Shown: one piece after another, positions 44,605 to 54,862 of the stretch
Layout of the letters: every line of letters starts with the position of its first letter
How positions within the stretch are numbered: position 1 is the stretch's first letter
NCBI RefSeq assembly: GCF_036632095.1
Contig: NZ_JAPYKW010000001.1
Location: 62,001-126,000 of the forward strand
Origin: Chlamydia sp. 04-14
GTDB taxonomy: Bacteria; Chlamydiota; Chlamydiia; Chlamydiales; Chlamydiaceae
DNA: 64,000 bases
Reading direction: 5' to 3'
Position numbers and translations under genes: made by a program
Notes under the pieces: generated by a model
The model's database searches: none
The model's input: only the letters and a program-made list of their open reading frames with translations
What the model was told of the DNA's origin: nothing

Positions 44605-47418
44605 ATGAAGCAGATGTTTTTTTGGAAATTCGTACTTCTTTCTTCACTAACACCATTAGCCTACACTTCTCATTTATCAGGAACGGAGATTGTTCTCCCT
44701 TTATCGGGAATGCATACAGGTGAAGATCTTGAATTATTCACCATGTTAACTACATCCCCTCAAGGAACAAATTACACCTTACGAGGTGAGTTTACTCTTA
44801 AGGATTTTCTTGGTTGCAGTATCCATAAATCGGGAGGAGCATTTCGCAATTTAGAAGGAAATCTTACATTTACAGGTAGCACTCCCCTAGCGATATTAAA
44901 TTTTACTAATTTACAACTAGGTGGTCAGGGAGCAGGTGTATTTTCTAAATCTCTTCTTACCTTTGAGAATTTAAAAGCAGTCAATGTAGAAAACAACCAA
45001 AGTACTGGAGGAGTTCTTACCTCTAGACAGGATATGTTCTTCACTAGAAATACAAATCTGCTTTTTCAAAATAATGTAAGTCATGGCGCAGGTGGTGCGA
45101 TTCTTCTTACAGGAGCACAACCAAATCGTATGATATTTAGTGAGCAGCGCGGCTTAATTTCTTTTATTAAGAACCATGCAGAAGTCGTAAAAAATATTAC
45201 CAATTCAGGTAATGGTGGGGCTATCAGTAGCGAAGTTGCTGGATCTACTATCTTATTTGATGGGAATCAGGAAATTGTCTTCCAAGAAAATTATGCTAAA
45301 TCTGGTGGCGGAATTTATAATGCCCAAGGAACTGTTGAATTCTCTAAGAATAAAAATACGATTACCTTCATAGAAAATAGAGCTTTAGAATCTGGGGGAG
45401 CTATTTATACGAATCTCTGTAGTATAAATAAGCAATCCGCTCCTGTATCTTTTTGCAAAAATAGTGCTCGCAACCTAGGTGGTGCCGTCTATTCTCAACA
45501 GATAATTATTAAAAACAATGATGAGTCTATTTTCTTTAGAGAAAACCATGCAGAAGGTGGTGGAGCTATAGCCTCAACAAGCTGCAATCTTACAGCTTCC
45601 CAACCAATTATCTTCTCTGAAAATTCATCTGGAAATTTGGGAGGAGGCGCAATTTATTTAAGTGGGCCGCAACCAAAACTACATTTGCATGCACAAAATG
45701 CAGATATTATATTTAGCGGAAACATCACAAAGATCTCTACCAAGCACTCTTCAATTACAAATAACAATGCAATTACAATCAAAGGTGCTCCTGAAGCTAT
45801 TCGACTCATTGCCAATGAAAATCAATCAATTATTTTCTATGATCCAATTCTTGCAACATCACAAAGTATAAATCCTGTGGATATTAACTCTGTTGATAAT
45901 ATTTTCCATTGCGGATCTGTTATCTTTTCAGGAGAAAAACTTGCGATAGATCGCCAGGATAAAAGTAATAAAACTTCTATCTTTAACCAACCTGTATATC
46001 TAAATAACGGGACCCTTTCTATTACAAGCGGTGCCATTCTTGCCGTTCAAGAATTTAAGCAATTAGGTGGGATATTAAATCTTAGCCCAGGATCTATGTT
46101 AACAAGCTACAACAGCTTAGGAAAAGATCTACTCATTTCTAATATTAGCTTTGGTTTAGATGCTACTAATTCTCATCTTCCTGCTGAAATACGCGCATTA
46201 GGAAATTCAGGGATCCGACTTTCGGGATCTCCTCAAATTCATGATCCCGATAATATCTTCTATGATAATCATGATCTAGCATCTCAGCCATACCAGATGG
46301 AAATCATTTTCAAGTCTGATAAAAATATCAATACTGATGGATTTATTCCTGAAGAGATTGCTGTGCAACAAAATGCCTATGGCTACCAAGGTGTATGGAA
46401 ATTTAATTGGTCTGGTGAAGATTCCAAACGACATAAAACATTAAAAGCTTTGTGGATACCCACGGGCACATTCATTTTGAATCCAGAGAAAGAGGGTTAT
46501 CTAGTTCCATCTTCTACATGGGCAACATTTACAGGTATGCGATCTTCCAATGATGCTATCCTCGATAACTACTTAAATAACAATATGCTCATTCCTATTA
46601 AGCATATTTGTATTTTTGGTGGTATCGTCTCTAGTGTTATGGAACAAAACGCTGATAACTATAATAACTTTTCCACAACACAAGCCGGTCACAATCTAGG
46701 AATTAAACTTCCTTTTTCACCAAATACTGTTGTGTGCGCCACATTCACACAGCTTCACGGATCTAGCTCTCAGGATAACATTCCAGGGAAAAGCCACTCG
46801 CATATGCTATTGGGAACAATAGCAGCTTTTAAGAACTGGCGTGCTTTATCTTTTAGATCTTCTGTAAGCTATGCTGAAGAATCTCATGTTATGAAACATC
46901 AGTTCTCAAAAAAGGACATTACCCGAGGCTCTTGGAAGAACCAAGGATTCCGAAGTAGTGTGGGCTTATCTTATGCCTATCCAAAGGGGATTCGTTGTCT
47001 TAAAATTACTCCATTTGTAGATCTTGAGTATACCGTAATCAATCAAAATCCTTTCATAGAAACAGGATATGATCCTCGGTATTTCGCCTCTTCACATTTG
47101 AGTAATCTTGCTCTTCCCACAGGAGTTTCTTTAGAAATGCGCTTCTTCGGAGCGAAATATTCTCTTTTTACGCAATTTAGCATGGCCTATATTAAAGACT
47201 TGCTTAGAGAAAATCCTGTAACAACTGCTTCCTTGATCCTGAATCAACATTCCTGGAAAGTCGCAGGAGTCTTTATAGGACAAGAAGCTATGAACTTAAA
47301 GTTTCGCACTACTTTCAAATATAGATTAGCTACAGCTTATTTAGGAATTTCGACAATACAACGCGAAGGAAACAATCTCTCTGGAGATGCTTTTGGTGGT
47401 TTATCCCTAAGCTTCTAA
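44605..47418 (+). CDS. pmpA: Polymorphic outer membrane protein A
   Basis: A Pmp-type autotransporter of 937 residues. A signal peptide (MKQMFFWKFVLLSSLTPLAY) leads to a passenger with several GGA repeats (SGGAFRN, GAGGAILL, SGGAIYT, LGGAVYS, GGGAIAS, GGGAIYL) and FxxN motifs (FQNN, FQEN, FIEN, FREN, FSEN). A Pmp middle domain follows (about 560-640), then a C-terminal beta-barrel ending in LSLSF. Pmps are surface adhesins in chlamydiae. It is the shorter, more conserved type, PmpA by size and order before pmpB. It is not frameshifted. Confidence 0.88.
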   Translation: MKQMFFWKFVLLSSLTPLAYTSHLSGTEIVLPLSGMHTGEDLELFTMLTTSPQGTNYTLRGEFTLKDFLGCSIHKSGGAFRNLEGNLTFTGSTPLAILNFTNLQLGGQGAGVFSKSLLTFENLKAVNVENNQSTGGVLTSRQDMFFTRNTNLLFQNNVSHGAGGAILLTGAQPNRMIFSEQRGLISFIKNHAEVVKNITNSGNGGAISSEVAGSTILFDGNQEIVFQENYAKSGGGIYNAQGTVEFSKNKNTITFIENRALESGGAIYTNLCSINKQSAPVSFCKNSARNLGGAVYSQQIIIKNNDESIFFRENHAEGGGAIASTSCNLTASQPIIFSENSSGNLGGGAIYLSGPQPKLHLHAQNADIIFSGNITKISTKHSSITNNNAITIKGAPEAIRLIANENQSIIFYDPILATSQSINPVDINSVDNIFHCGSVIFSGEKLAIDRQDKSNKTSIFNQPVYLNNGTLSITSGAILAVQEFKQLGGILNLSPGSMLTSYNSLGKDLLISNISFGLDATNSHLPAEIRALGNSGIRLSGSPQIHDPDNIFYDNHDLASQPYQMEIIFKSDKNINTDGFIPEEIAVQQNAYGYQGVWKFNWSGEDSKRHKTLKALWIPTGTFILNPEKEGYLVPSSTWATFTGMRSSNDAILDNYLNNNMLIPIKHICIFGGIVSSVMEQNADNYNNFSTTQAGHNLGIKLPFSPNTVVCATFTQLHGSSSQDNIPGKSHSHMLLGTIAAFKNWRALSFRSSVSYAEESHVMKHQFSKKDITRGSWKNQGFRSSVGLSYAYPKGIRCLKITPFVDLEYTVINQNPFIETGYDPRYFASSHLSNLALPTGVSLEMRFFGAKYSLFTQFSMAYIKDLLRENPVTTASLILNQHSWKVAGVFIGQEAMNLKFRTTFKYRLATAYLGISTIQREGNNLSGDAFGGLSLSF

Positions 47419-47617
47419 TTTTTCCTTGACCAGGAATTTTGTTAACGATTATGGATAACATTCGTCAAGATATTATAGATGTGCTCTTGTCTCCCTAAAG
47501 CTCACCTTTAATATCTTGATCTTTCTTACCCGCTTTTATTATCCCTTGCCTAATTTGCCTTTCTGATTTATCTAACACATATCTAGTCAGTGAATGTTTG
47601 CAGTAGGTTTTTGTTCT

Positions 47618-50600
47618 ATGAAGTGGCTATCAGCTACAGCTGTTTTTGCTGCCGTGCTCCCCTCGATTACAGTATTTGGTGAACCCCTTTCGAAAGAATT
47701 AAACTCTAGTTATAGAGGATCAGGATCAAGCATTTCAGATTCTCATTCGAATAACTTTACGCAACAAACACAAGATGAGAGCGGAACAACTTATATAGTT
47801 TCTGGGAATGTCTCATTTACAACATTCACAAACATTCCCGAGCCTAAACCAACTCCAGCAGCTGAACCAGAACCAGCACCAACACCAAGTGATCAAGGCT
47901 CCTCAAGCAGTAGCTCAGGTAGTAGAACATCGCAGCCTTCAACAGGACAAGCTAGTACTATTGCTCGACATCAAGAAAAGCTTTATCAATCTATCCTGCA
48001 AAGTCTAAGCTCCTCATCATTTGCTCATTTTTCGAAATTGCAGCAGGGAAATTTTGATCTTAGTAATTTCACATCTGAGAAATCTCATGTACTAAGTTTT
48101 CCTCTAGCGGCAGCTTCCGTAGCAACCGTAGATAAATCTACTTCTACTCCCACTCCAAAAGGCGGTGGAGCTTTTTATAATGATAAAGGTGGTCCTCTAT
48201 CATTTATTACCTACGCTGGAAATCCAGGATCTATCTCCTGCTCTCTAATCAAAATGACAGGAAAAGGAGGAGCTATATACTCCAAAGGTCCTATATCTTT
48301 TGATGGATTAGAAAATGTTACTTTCAAAGATAACGTATCCCAAGAAGCTGGTGGTGCTCTATTTACAGATTCTACACTGACCATTAGGAATATCCTTAAT
48401 TCTATCGAATTTACAAATAACGCTGCGCGCGTTCCTGTTCCTCTCATTCCTCTTCAGCCACCTACAACACCCCCGGCAGTTCCTGGAGCTGGAGGTGCTA
48501 TAGCTCCTAATGGCTTACGCGACACTCATCCTTTCCGCAAATATATAGCGCAAACAGGAAGTGCTGATGCAGGTTCTCAAACACCTGATCTCCCCACATA
48601 TACAACAGAAACTGCAGGAAACGGTGGTGCCGTCTTTGCTAAAGGCGCAATTGTCATCTCTACTTACAAAGATATGACTTTCAGAGGAAACTCTGCAGAA
48701 TTCCCTCCTATTATCGATTTAATCAAAGAACAAATCGAAGCCAGTAAAAAGGCAAAAGCTGTCGCTCCTAAAGTTTCTAATGTCTTATCTTCCGACGCCG
48801 CTGCTGCACCATCCCCCTCTCCAGAATCTGTTATCAAAGGATCCGGAGGAGCTATCTTTGGTTTGGATACTATTACTATTAGTGATGGCTCTGAAGATAC
48901 CCTATTCATATTAAATACTGCTACAGGGGCTGGAGGTGCTATCTATGGAGATAAAACAATCTCGATTAGTAAGGTTGCTAATTTAAAATTCCAAAGCAAC
49001 TCTGCAGATACCCGAGGGGGAGCGATTTATTCTAAAGAGAATCTGACAATACAAGATTCTTCCATCCTTACCCAGTTTAATGGAAACAACGGGAAAACTG
49101 GTGGTGGAGGTATTTATTGTCTAGGAGACGTAACCCTTACAAACCTTTCTCAAGCACGTTTCGGAGCTAACAGAGCTGGAAACTACGATCTTACTATCAC
49201 CGTACCAAGCAAAGAAAAACCCGTTGCTTCTGCCGCCTCTTCTCAGCCAGCACAACAAGCTCCTGTACCTATTGTTCCTCCTTTAGGGAAGGGTGGGGGT
49301 ATCTATGTTGAGAAAAATCTTAGTGTTTCTAAGATTGCTTCAACTTTAGAATTCTTAAATAACCAAGCTACAGATCACGGTGGGGGTGCTTATGTTAAAG
49401 GCACTCTAAAATGTGAAAATTCTCACAGAATACAATTCACCACAAATACGTCAAAAAAATCTGGTGGTGGTCTGTATTGTGAAAGCGATGTGACATTCAC
49501 AAATCTTACAGGGAAAACTCTCTTTCAAGGTAACGTTGCTACAGAAGATGGTGGGGGTATCTGCTTAGCTCCAGAAAAATCTCTAACCTTATCAAATTTA
49601 GAAAGCTTCTGCCTAATAAACAACACCTCGAGCAAAAGTGGTGGTGGAGCGAATATCCCTAAAGAACTTATTTTTACATTCCCTAACCCTAATCCAGATC
49701 CTTCCCCAACAACACCACCTGCTGTGGTTCCTGTATTTGGAAGTGCTGTTATTACTGGGAACCAAGCTACAGAGCATGGTGGCGGTGTTTACACAACAAA
49801 AGCTTCCTTCACTAGTCTTGAATTGATCGATATTGGTCAAAATACTGCTAAAAATGGTGCTGGTCTTTGTACACAAACTATACCTGCAGCAGGTGCTGTT
49901 GTAGCTGTAGTTGGACAACCTCCTCAGGATGATTCAGACTTTAAAGTTGACTACGTTATTACGACAAATGTCACGAAAAACGTTGCCTCAGAAAGTGGTG
50001 GGGGTGTTTACGGTAAAAAAGGAAAGATCTCTCGTCTTGATCATTTAAATATCACAGGAAATTCCGCAGGAAAATGTGGTGGAGGGCTCTACTTTACAGA
50101 AGCATTGACTCTTGAAGGTATTGAGGTTTCAAAGATCTCAGAAAATACTGCAAAAGAAGCTGGTGGTGCGATCTATGCTAAAACACTTACCTGCACAAAC
50201 CTTCCTGCAGGATTAACTGTAAGCAATAATAAAGCAGAAACTACCTCGACTACTACAACAGACCCAAACGCTGCTAGTGTCCCTACAGCAATTACTGGCG
50301 GTGCCCTTTATGCAGAAACACTTGTCTTAGAAAAATTGGTAGGAAATTGTACATTCTCCGGTAACCAAGTCATTGATAAAAATCCTAATCTTTCAACTAA
50401 TAACTCTCCTGCTGATCCTGATATTCAAGGCGGAGCGATCTATGCTAAAACCACCTTCACTCTACAAAATAGCACTGGAAATCTTACTTTTTCAGGCAAC
50501 TCTGCAACTACAAAACGATCTGCAACAACAGGACAGGTAGCCGGTGGAGCTATTTACGCTCCTACTGTTACAATTACAAATTGTTCTCAAGCTATTAACT

Positions 50601-53002
50601 TTGTTAATAACTCAGCATTATGCACGCCAACAACACCTCCTACAAATCCTGCCAATGGAGTCACACCAAAGGAAACCTTCGGTGGAGCTATTGCAGGGAC
50701 AACTAGCGTTACATTTACAGGTAACCAAGCACTATTTTTCAAAGGCAACTCTGCAGACATTGGCTCAGCAATTGGATGTAAAAACGGTGCTTCTAACAAT
50801 GGTACAGTAACATTTACCGATTCCGTCTACTGTTCCTTTGAAGAGAATATAGCTAAAAATCGTGGAGCTATCTACGCAGCTACCCTATCTATTCCGAAAG
50901 GATATATGAACTTTTCTAACAACAGTTCTGCAAATGATGGTAGTGCGATTTATTTCACAAAACAGGCAGATATTACGGCTGCTTCGTCTATTCTGTTCCT
51001 TAACAATAAGGTTACTTTAGCACAAACTCCAGCTGCCCAAGGCTCCCAAGGACAAGCTCAAGTCAAAAATTTAGGTGCTGCAATTTATGGAGCGCCAGCT
51101 AGCGATGATGCTATACTTAATCTTACAGCTTTAAGCGGTAGCATCACGTTTAAAAACAACCAGTGCTTACCTACAGGGACAGATACTGCTACCTCCTTCT
51201 GTAGTATAACAGGAAAAGTTAAACTCACTCTAAACGCTGCAGAAAATCAATTTATCAATTTCTATGATGCCGTAAACATCACCACGTCTAAAACTAGTGA
51301 TTATAACACTCTAGATATCAATAAAACACCGACACAAGCAACGCCTCTAAACTACACAGGAACTGTACTATTCTCTGGAGAATTTCATGAGCATAAGTCC
51401 TTCATTCCTCAAAAGACTGTTTTACATAACGGAACGTTAGTTTTAGGTAAAAATGCAGAATTAAATGTTATCTCCTTTGATCAGAAACCTGGATCTTTAC
51501 TCGTTATGGGACCAGGTGCGGTATTATCTACTCAGAAGCCAACAACAGGAGGAGCTGCGACCTCTGGAGGTATAGCAATTAATAATCTTACTATTGATTT
51601 TAGTGAGATTGTTTCGGAAAACGGAGTAGCCACCCCACCTGCTTTGAAATTAGGGGTTGATCCTGCGCGAGCAGCAGGGCCTAGAGGTCATAGAAGTGAG
51701 AAAAACTCAACTCCACAAGCTAATAAAGCTGCACCTGATGTAGCTCAGGAAAAAATCTACCTAACAGGTACACTAACCCTTATCGATCCTTCTGGGGCCT
51801 TTTACCAAAACCCCTACTTAGGCGAAGATCGTGAAATTGAGTTATTAAAACTCCCTACGGAATCTAACAAAGTAAATATTTCTGACCTAACTTTAGCAGG
51901 AGATACCAAACCTCAAAAAGGTTATATTGGCACCTGGACACTAGGTACAGCAGATCAAAATGGGAAACTACAAGCTAGCTGGAAATTTGAAGAATATCGT
52001 CGATGGATCTATATCCCTCGTGATAATTACTTCTACGTTAACTCTATTCTAGGTTCTCAAAACTCCTTGATTGCTGTAAAGCAAGGCATCGTCAACAATA
52101 TGCTTAACAACGCACGTTTTGATGATGCTGCTTACAATAACCTTTGGTTATGCGGAATAGGATCATTCTTACAGAAAGAACAAGGAGAAGAAGCTAGATC
52201 CTTCTCTTATCATAGTCGTGGCTATTCACTTGCTATAGATGCTAAACCGCGTCCTGAATTTATTTTAGGAGCTTCGTTTAGCCAAGTCTTTGGACATGCC
52301 AAATCAGAAAAAACTGTTGAGAATTACAAGCATAAAGGCTCTGATCACTCCTTCCAAGGAACTTTATACGCCGGTAGAGCTTTCTATTTACCTCATAGAC
52401 TAACGAAAGCCCCACGCCCTATACTTCTTCAGGGTGTGATGACTTATGGTTATATGAAGCACGATACAACCACCTACTACCCATCCATTCAAGAGCGCAA
52501 TCTTGGCAATTGGGAAGATCTTGGCTGGCTGTTTGATGTTCGTATGATTATTGATTTAAAAGAGCCTTCAAACAACTCCACAACAAGATTCTCCTTCTAC
52601 TCAGAAGCAGAATATACAGGAGTACGTCAAAAACAATTTACAGAACTTGACTACGACCCTAGGACATTCGACTCTTTTGCTTATAGAAATCTTGCAACTC
52701 CTTTAGGTTTTATTTTCGAAGGAGCTTTGATACAATACGACATTCTAATGTACAACAAGCTCTCTCTTGCTTATGTACCCGTTATCTATAGAAATAAACC
52801 GCAATGTACCTACAGAGTTGACTCCACAGGACAAACCGGTGAAGTTTCTGGTGTAATTCCTACAAGGAATGCAGGAAGAATAGAGTATAGCTCGCAAATA
52901 TATCTAGGTCCATATTGGACACTCTATGGCACCTATACCGTAGATGCTGGGATGTCTTCATTGGTACAAATGGCCAACTGCGGCGCACGTATGATCTTTT
53001 AA
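47618..53002 (+). CDS. pmpB: Polymorphic outer membrane protein B (B/C type)
   Basis: A very large Pmp autotransporter, about 1794 residues from the ATG at 47618, where MKWLSATAVFAAVLPSITVF is the usual PmpB signal. An in-frame ATG 24 bases earlier is less likely. More than a dozen GGA repeats and many FxxN motifs build the passenger. It ends in a beta-barrel with terminal Phe (RMIF). Pro/Ser/Glu/Gln-rich inserts occur at about 47838-47950, 49210-49280, 49690-49740 and 50620-50670. No pmpC gene follows; thiM is next. The N-terminus matches PmpB of C. trachomatis from memory. It is likely a surface adhesin, and the inserts may be variable. Confidence 0.88.
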   Translation: MKWLSATAVFAAVLPSITVFGEPLSKELNSSYRGSGSSISDSHSNNFTQQTQDESGTTYIVSGNVSFTTFTNIPEPKPTPAAEPEPAPTPSDQGSSSSSSGSRTSQPSTGQASTIARHQEKLYQSILQSLSSSSFAHFSKLQQGNFDLSNFTSEKSHVLSFPLAAASVATVDKSTSTPTPKGGGAFYNDKGGPLSFITYAGNPGSISCSLIKMTGKGGAIYSKGPISFDGLENVTFKDNVSQEAGGALFTDSTLTIRNILNSIEFTNNAARVPVPLIPLQPPTTPPAVPGAGGAIAPNGLRDTHPFRKYIAQTGSADAGSQTPDLPTYTTETAGNGGAVFAKGAIVISTYKDMTFRGNSAEFPPIIDLIKEQIEASKKAKAVAPKVSNVLSSDAAAAPSPSPESVIKGSGGAIFGLDTITISDGSEDTLFILNTATGAGGAIYGDKTISISKVANLKFQSNSADTRGGAIYSKENLTIQDSSILTQFNGNNGKTGGGGIYCLGDVTLTNLSQARFGANRAGNYDLTITVPSKEKPVASAASSQPAQQAPVPIVPPLGKGGGIYVEKNLSVSKIASTLEFLNNQATDHGGGAYVKGTLKCENSHRIQFTTNTSKKSGGGLYCESDVTFTNLTGKTLFQGNVATEDGGGICLAPEKSLTLSNLESFCLINNTSSKSGGGANIPKELIFTFPNPNPDPSPTTPPAVVPVFGSAVITGNQATEHGGGVYTTKASFTSLELIDIGQNTAKNGAGLCTQTIPAAGAVVAVVGQPPQDDSDFKVDYVITTNVTKNVASESGGGVYGKKGKISRLDHLNITGNSAGKCGGGLYFTEALTLEGIEVSKISENTAKEAGGAIYAKTLTCTNLPAGLTVSNNKAETTSTTTTDPNAASVPTAITGGALYAETLVLEKLVGNCTFSGNQVIDKNPNLSTNNSPADPDIQGGAIYAKTTFTLQNSTGNLTFSGNSATTKRSATTGQVAGGAIYAPTVTITNCSQAINFVNNSALCTPTTPPTNPANGVTPKETFGGAIAGTTSVTFTGNQALFFKGNSADIGSAIGCKNGASNNGTVTFTDSVYCSFEENIAKNRGAIYAATLSIPKGYMNFSNNSSANDGSAIYFTKQADITAASSILFLNNKVTLAQTPAAQGSQGQAQVKNLGAAIYGAPASDDAILNLTALSGSITFKNNQCLPTGTDTATSFCSITGKVKLTLNAAENQFINFYDAVNITTSKTSDYNTLDINKTPTQATPLNYTGTVLFSGEFHEHKSFIPQKTVLHNGTLVLGKNAELNVISFDQKPGSLLVMGPGAVLSTQKPTTGGAATSGGIAINNLTIDFSEIVSENGVATPPALKLGVDPARAAGPRGHRSEKNSTPQANKAAPDVAQEKIYLTGTLTLIDPSGAFYQNPYLGEDREIELLKLPTESNKVNISDLTLAGDTKPQKGYIGTWTLGTADQNGKLQASWKFEEYRRWIYIPRDNYFYVNSILGSQNSLIAVKQGIVNNMLNNARFDDAAYNNLWLCGIGSFLQKEQGEEARSFSYHSRGYSLAIDAKPRPEFILGASFSQVFGHAKSEKTVENYKHKGSDHSFQGTLYAGRAFYLPHRLTKAPRPILLQGVMTYGYMKHDTTTYYPSIQERNLGNWEDLGWLFDVRMIIDLKEPSNNSTTRFSFYSEAEYTGVRQKQFTELDYDPRTFDSFAYRNLATPLGFIFEGALIQYDILMYNKLSLAYVPVIYRNKPQCTYRVDSTGQTGEVSGVIPTRNAGRIEYSSQIYLGPYWTLYGTYTVDAGMSSLVQMANCGARMIF

Positions 53003-53040
53003 AAGTAGAAGCTAAGAAATTCATATACTTGATAATTTGT

Positions 53041-53079
53041 TTTGTAATTGTAGAACCTACACGGGTTCTCAATTACAAA
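53041..53079. repeat. Strong hairpin between pmpB and thiM
   Basis: TTTGTAATTG pairs with CAATTACAAA and AGAACC with GGTTCT, one bulged T and a 6-base loop. It lies between two convergent genes and could stop transcription from both sides, but no U-rich tract follows on either strand. Confidence 0.6.
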
Positions 53080-53128
53080 ACCAAAGACGGAACAAAAACA
53101 CGTTCCAAAGAATATAATCTAGATATCT

Positions 53129-53917
53129 CTATTGCTCATAATAACGACGCATTCTATCAAAGTCTGCAGCATACAACTCATCCAGAAGATAAGCCTTAAA
53201 CAATCCTGGACCTTCACAGCGTTCACGAGCAAGCATTCCACAAAGAGTAAAATATTCTACGCCTAATCGTGTAGCTTCAAAAGAATCATCTATCACCGAT
53301 CTAAATGCAGCAAGCACCCCAGTTAGAGAACAACCCATCCCCGTAACGCGAGACATTAATGGATCTCCGAGCTCTATAGTTGCACTACGATTCCCATCAG
53401 TGATAAAGTCTATAGCACCGGTAACAGCAATAGCACAACCACATAAACATTCGTTAGCTAAAGCGATTGCCATATCTTTAGCATCATGAGTAGTGTTAAC
53501 AGAATCCACACCACGTGTTTTCGTAGGGACATCTCCAAAAGAGAGAATTTCACTAGCATTTCCCCGAACAATCGTAGCATGTGCAAGCAAATGATGAGAA
53601 ACTTCTGTCCTAATTTTTGTAGCTCCTGAACCTGCAGGATCGAAAATCACAGGCTTATTTTGTCTTAAAGCAATATCTACCGCTCTGTAAGATCTCTGAA
53701 TAAATAGATGATCAAGAGTTCCAATATTAAGATAAACAACCGAACTTAATCCTATTAATTCTTCTAACTCTAAATCGGATACACTCATAATAGGTGAAGC
53801 CCCGATAGCTAGAAAGCAATTTGCAAGAAAATCCATAGAAACGTAATTCGTAATATTCAAAACTACGGGTTTTTCCTTTTTTAAGCGTTGTAATGCTTCA
53901 TTCATTCGTTCTAACAT
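53129..53917 (-). CDS. thiM: Hydroxyethylthiazole kinase
   Basis: ThiM phosphorylates 4-methyl-5-(2-hydroxyethyl)thiazole, salvaging the thiazole half of thiamine. The 262-residue protein shows VLNITNYVSMDFLANCFLAIGASPIM (family start), FDPAGSGATKIRTEV and ITDGNRSATIELGDPLMSRVTGMGCSLTG, the ribokinase-like ATP motif. It overlaps the end of thiE by seven bases, so the pair is one operon thiE-thiM under the riboswitch-like leader at 54636-54720. Full thiamine synthesis genes (thiC, thiD) are not in this window, so this looks like salvage. Confidence 0.92.
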   Translation of the reverse strand: MLERMNEALQRLKKEKPVVLNITNYVSMDFLANCFLAIGASPIMSVSDLELEELIGLSSVVYLNIGTLDHLFIQRSYRAVDIALRQNKPVIFDPAGSGATKIRTEVSHHLLAHATIVRGNASEILSFGDVPTKTRGVDSVNTTHDAKDMAIALANECLCGCAIAVTGAIDFITDGNRSATIELGDPLMSRVTGMGCSLTGVLAAFRSVIDDSFEATRLGVEYFTLCGMLARERCEGPGLFKAYLLDELYAADFDRMRRYYEQ

Positions 53918-54549
53918 CTAAGTCCCCTATCAACAATTTCTCTTAGTGTTTTTGTTACTAAACTCGCATTTTGAGCAGAGTGAAATACTCCAATAGCAGC
54001 AATACCTGCAGCGCCAGCTTCCACTACTTCAGCGGCATTACTTTCATCGATGCCACCAATAGCAATTATAGGGTGTTCACATAGAGAAACAGCCTGTTCC
54101 AAACCAGAAAATCCCCAAAGATTAGTGGCGTCGGGTTTATTCTGAGTAGCAAACATCGCGCTTAATCCCAAATAATCAATCGGTAAAGTATTGGCATTGA
54201 GAAGCTGATCAAGAGTATTTACGTTCCACCCTATAATTTTATCAGGGCCTAGAAGCTCTCTGGCCTCTATAACATCTCCATCTGTCTGCCCTAGATGAAC
54301 ACCTGACGCATCCAAATCCAAACATACAGATACACTATCACTGATAATTAAAGGGATTTCCAAAGGATCTAGGATCGACTTTAATGCTTCTCCAAAACTT
54401 AAAATCTCCCTATGTGAAAGCTCTTTTTCACGAAGTTGAACAGCAGTCACCCCAGATTGTACGCACTCGGATACAAAATCAAGATATCCCTCTATTGGAG
54501 AGTTCTGTCTATTGGTGATTAGAATGAGTTTGAAAAAGTCTTCTTCCAA
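53911..54549 (-). CDS. thiE: Thiamine-phosphate synthase
   Basis: ThiE joins HMP pyrophosphate and thiazole phosphate into thiamine phosphate. The 212-residue TIM-barrel shows SGVTAVQLREKELSHREILSFG, IIISDSVSVCLDLDASGVHLGQTDGD, YLGLSAMFATQNKPDA and IIAIGGIDESNAAEVVEAGAAGIA, the family motifs. It starts with TTG at 54549, eight bases after GGAGG on the message, which supports it. It is first in thiE-thiM; the gap before it holds a TPP riboswitch-like element. Confidence 0.92.
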   Translation of the reverse strand: MEEDFFKLILITNRQNSPIEGYLDFVSECVQSGVTAVQLREKELSHREILSFGEALKSILDPLEIPLIISDSVSVCLDLDASGVHLGQTDGDVIEARELLGPDKIIGWNVNTLDQLLNANTLPIDYLGLSAMFATQNKPDATNLWGFSGLEQAVSLCEHPIIAIGGIDESNAAEVVEAGAAGIAAIGVFHSAQNASLVTKTLREIVDRGLRC

Positions 54550-54862
54550 AGGTTTCCTCCCTACATATGCACACGTTTACGCAAGAGAGAAGAGGTTAAA
54601 ATATCCCTAAAGAAAAACCCTTAAGAACAGAAATGAACGCAACTCCCTTCGCAAGTATTAACTCGAGCAGGTTCTAAGAACTTTTTTCATCTAAACAGCA
54701 AAGATTCACACGTTTAGAGGTTCTAGAGAATTAAAAAATCAAGACAGGTTAAAGCAAATATCCTTGATATACAAGAATAAAAAATACAAAAGGATATTTC
54801 TCAACTTTTATTTTCAATTAATAGATTGATGGGATGAGGAAGAATAGATTGCTAGAAATTGA
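54550..54862. other. Intergenic region between thiE and tRNA-Ser
   Basis: It is 313 bases long and contains the riboswitch-like leader (54636-54720) and an AT-rich stretch (54721-54860) that should hold the thiE promoter. I see no certain promoter hexamers. There is no open frame of note. Confidence 0.5.
54636..54720 (-). promoter_or_regulatory. Diverged TPP riboswitch-like leader of thiE-thiM
   Basis: Read on the - strand, the segment complementary to 54641-54674 gives GAACCTGCTCGAGTTAATAC then TTGCGAAGGGAGTT, close to the TPP riboswitch core GAACCTGATC, hairpin, GCGxAGGGA. CGAG/CTTG form the short P5 stem around TTAATA. The 5' half, expected as GGGGTGC and CTGAGA, is only weakly present (GTGTG; CTGTTTAGA, with three extra bases). 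It therefore looks like a degenerate or divergent aptamer. It lies about 90-170 bases before the thiE start. Whether it still binds TPP is open. Confidence 0.65.

Noticed and set aside
44605..53002. pmpA or pmpB as frameshifted pseudogenes
   Set aside because: Both frames run uninterrupted from signal peptide to terminal Phe.
52915..53199. 94-residue frame across the pmpB end and the thiM end
   Set aside because: It is out of frame with pmpB, crosses its stop and runs antisense into thiM; no start or family evidence.
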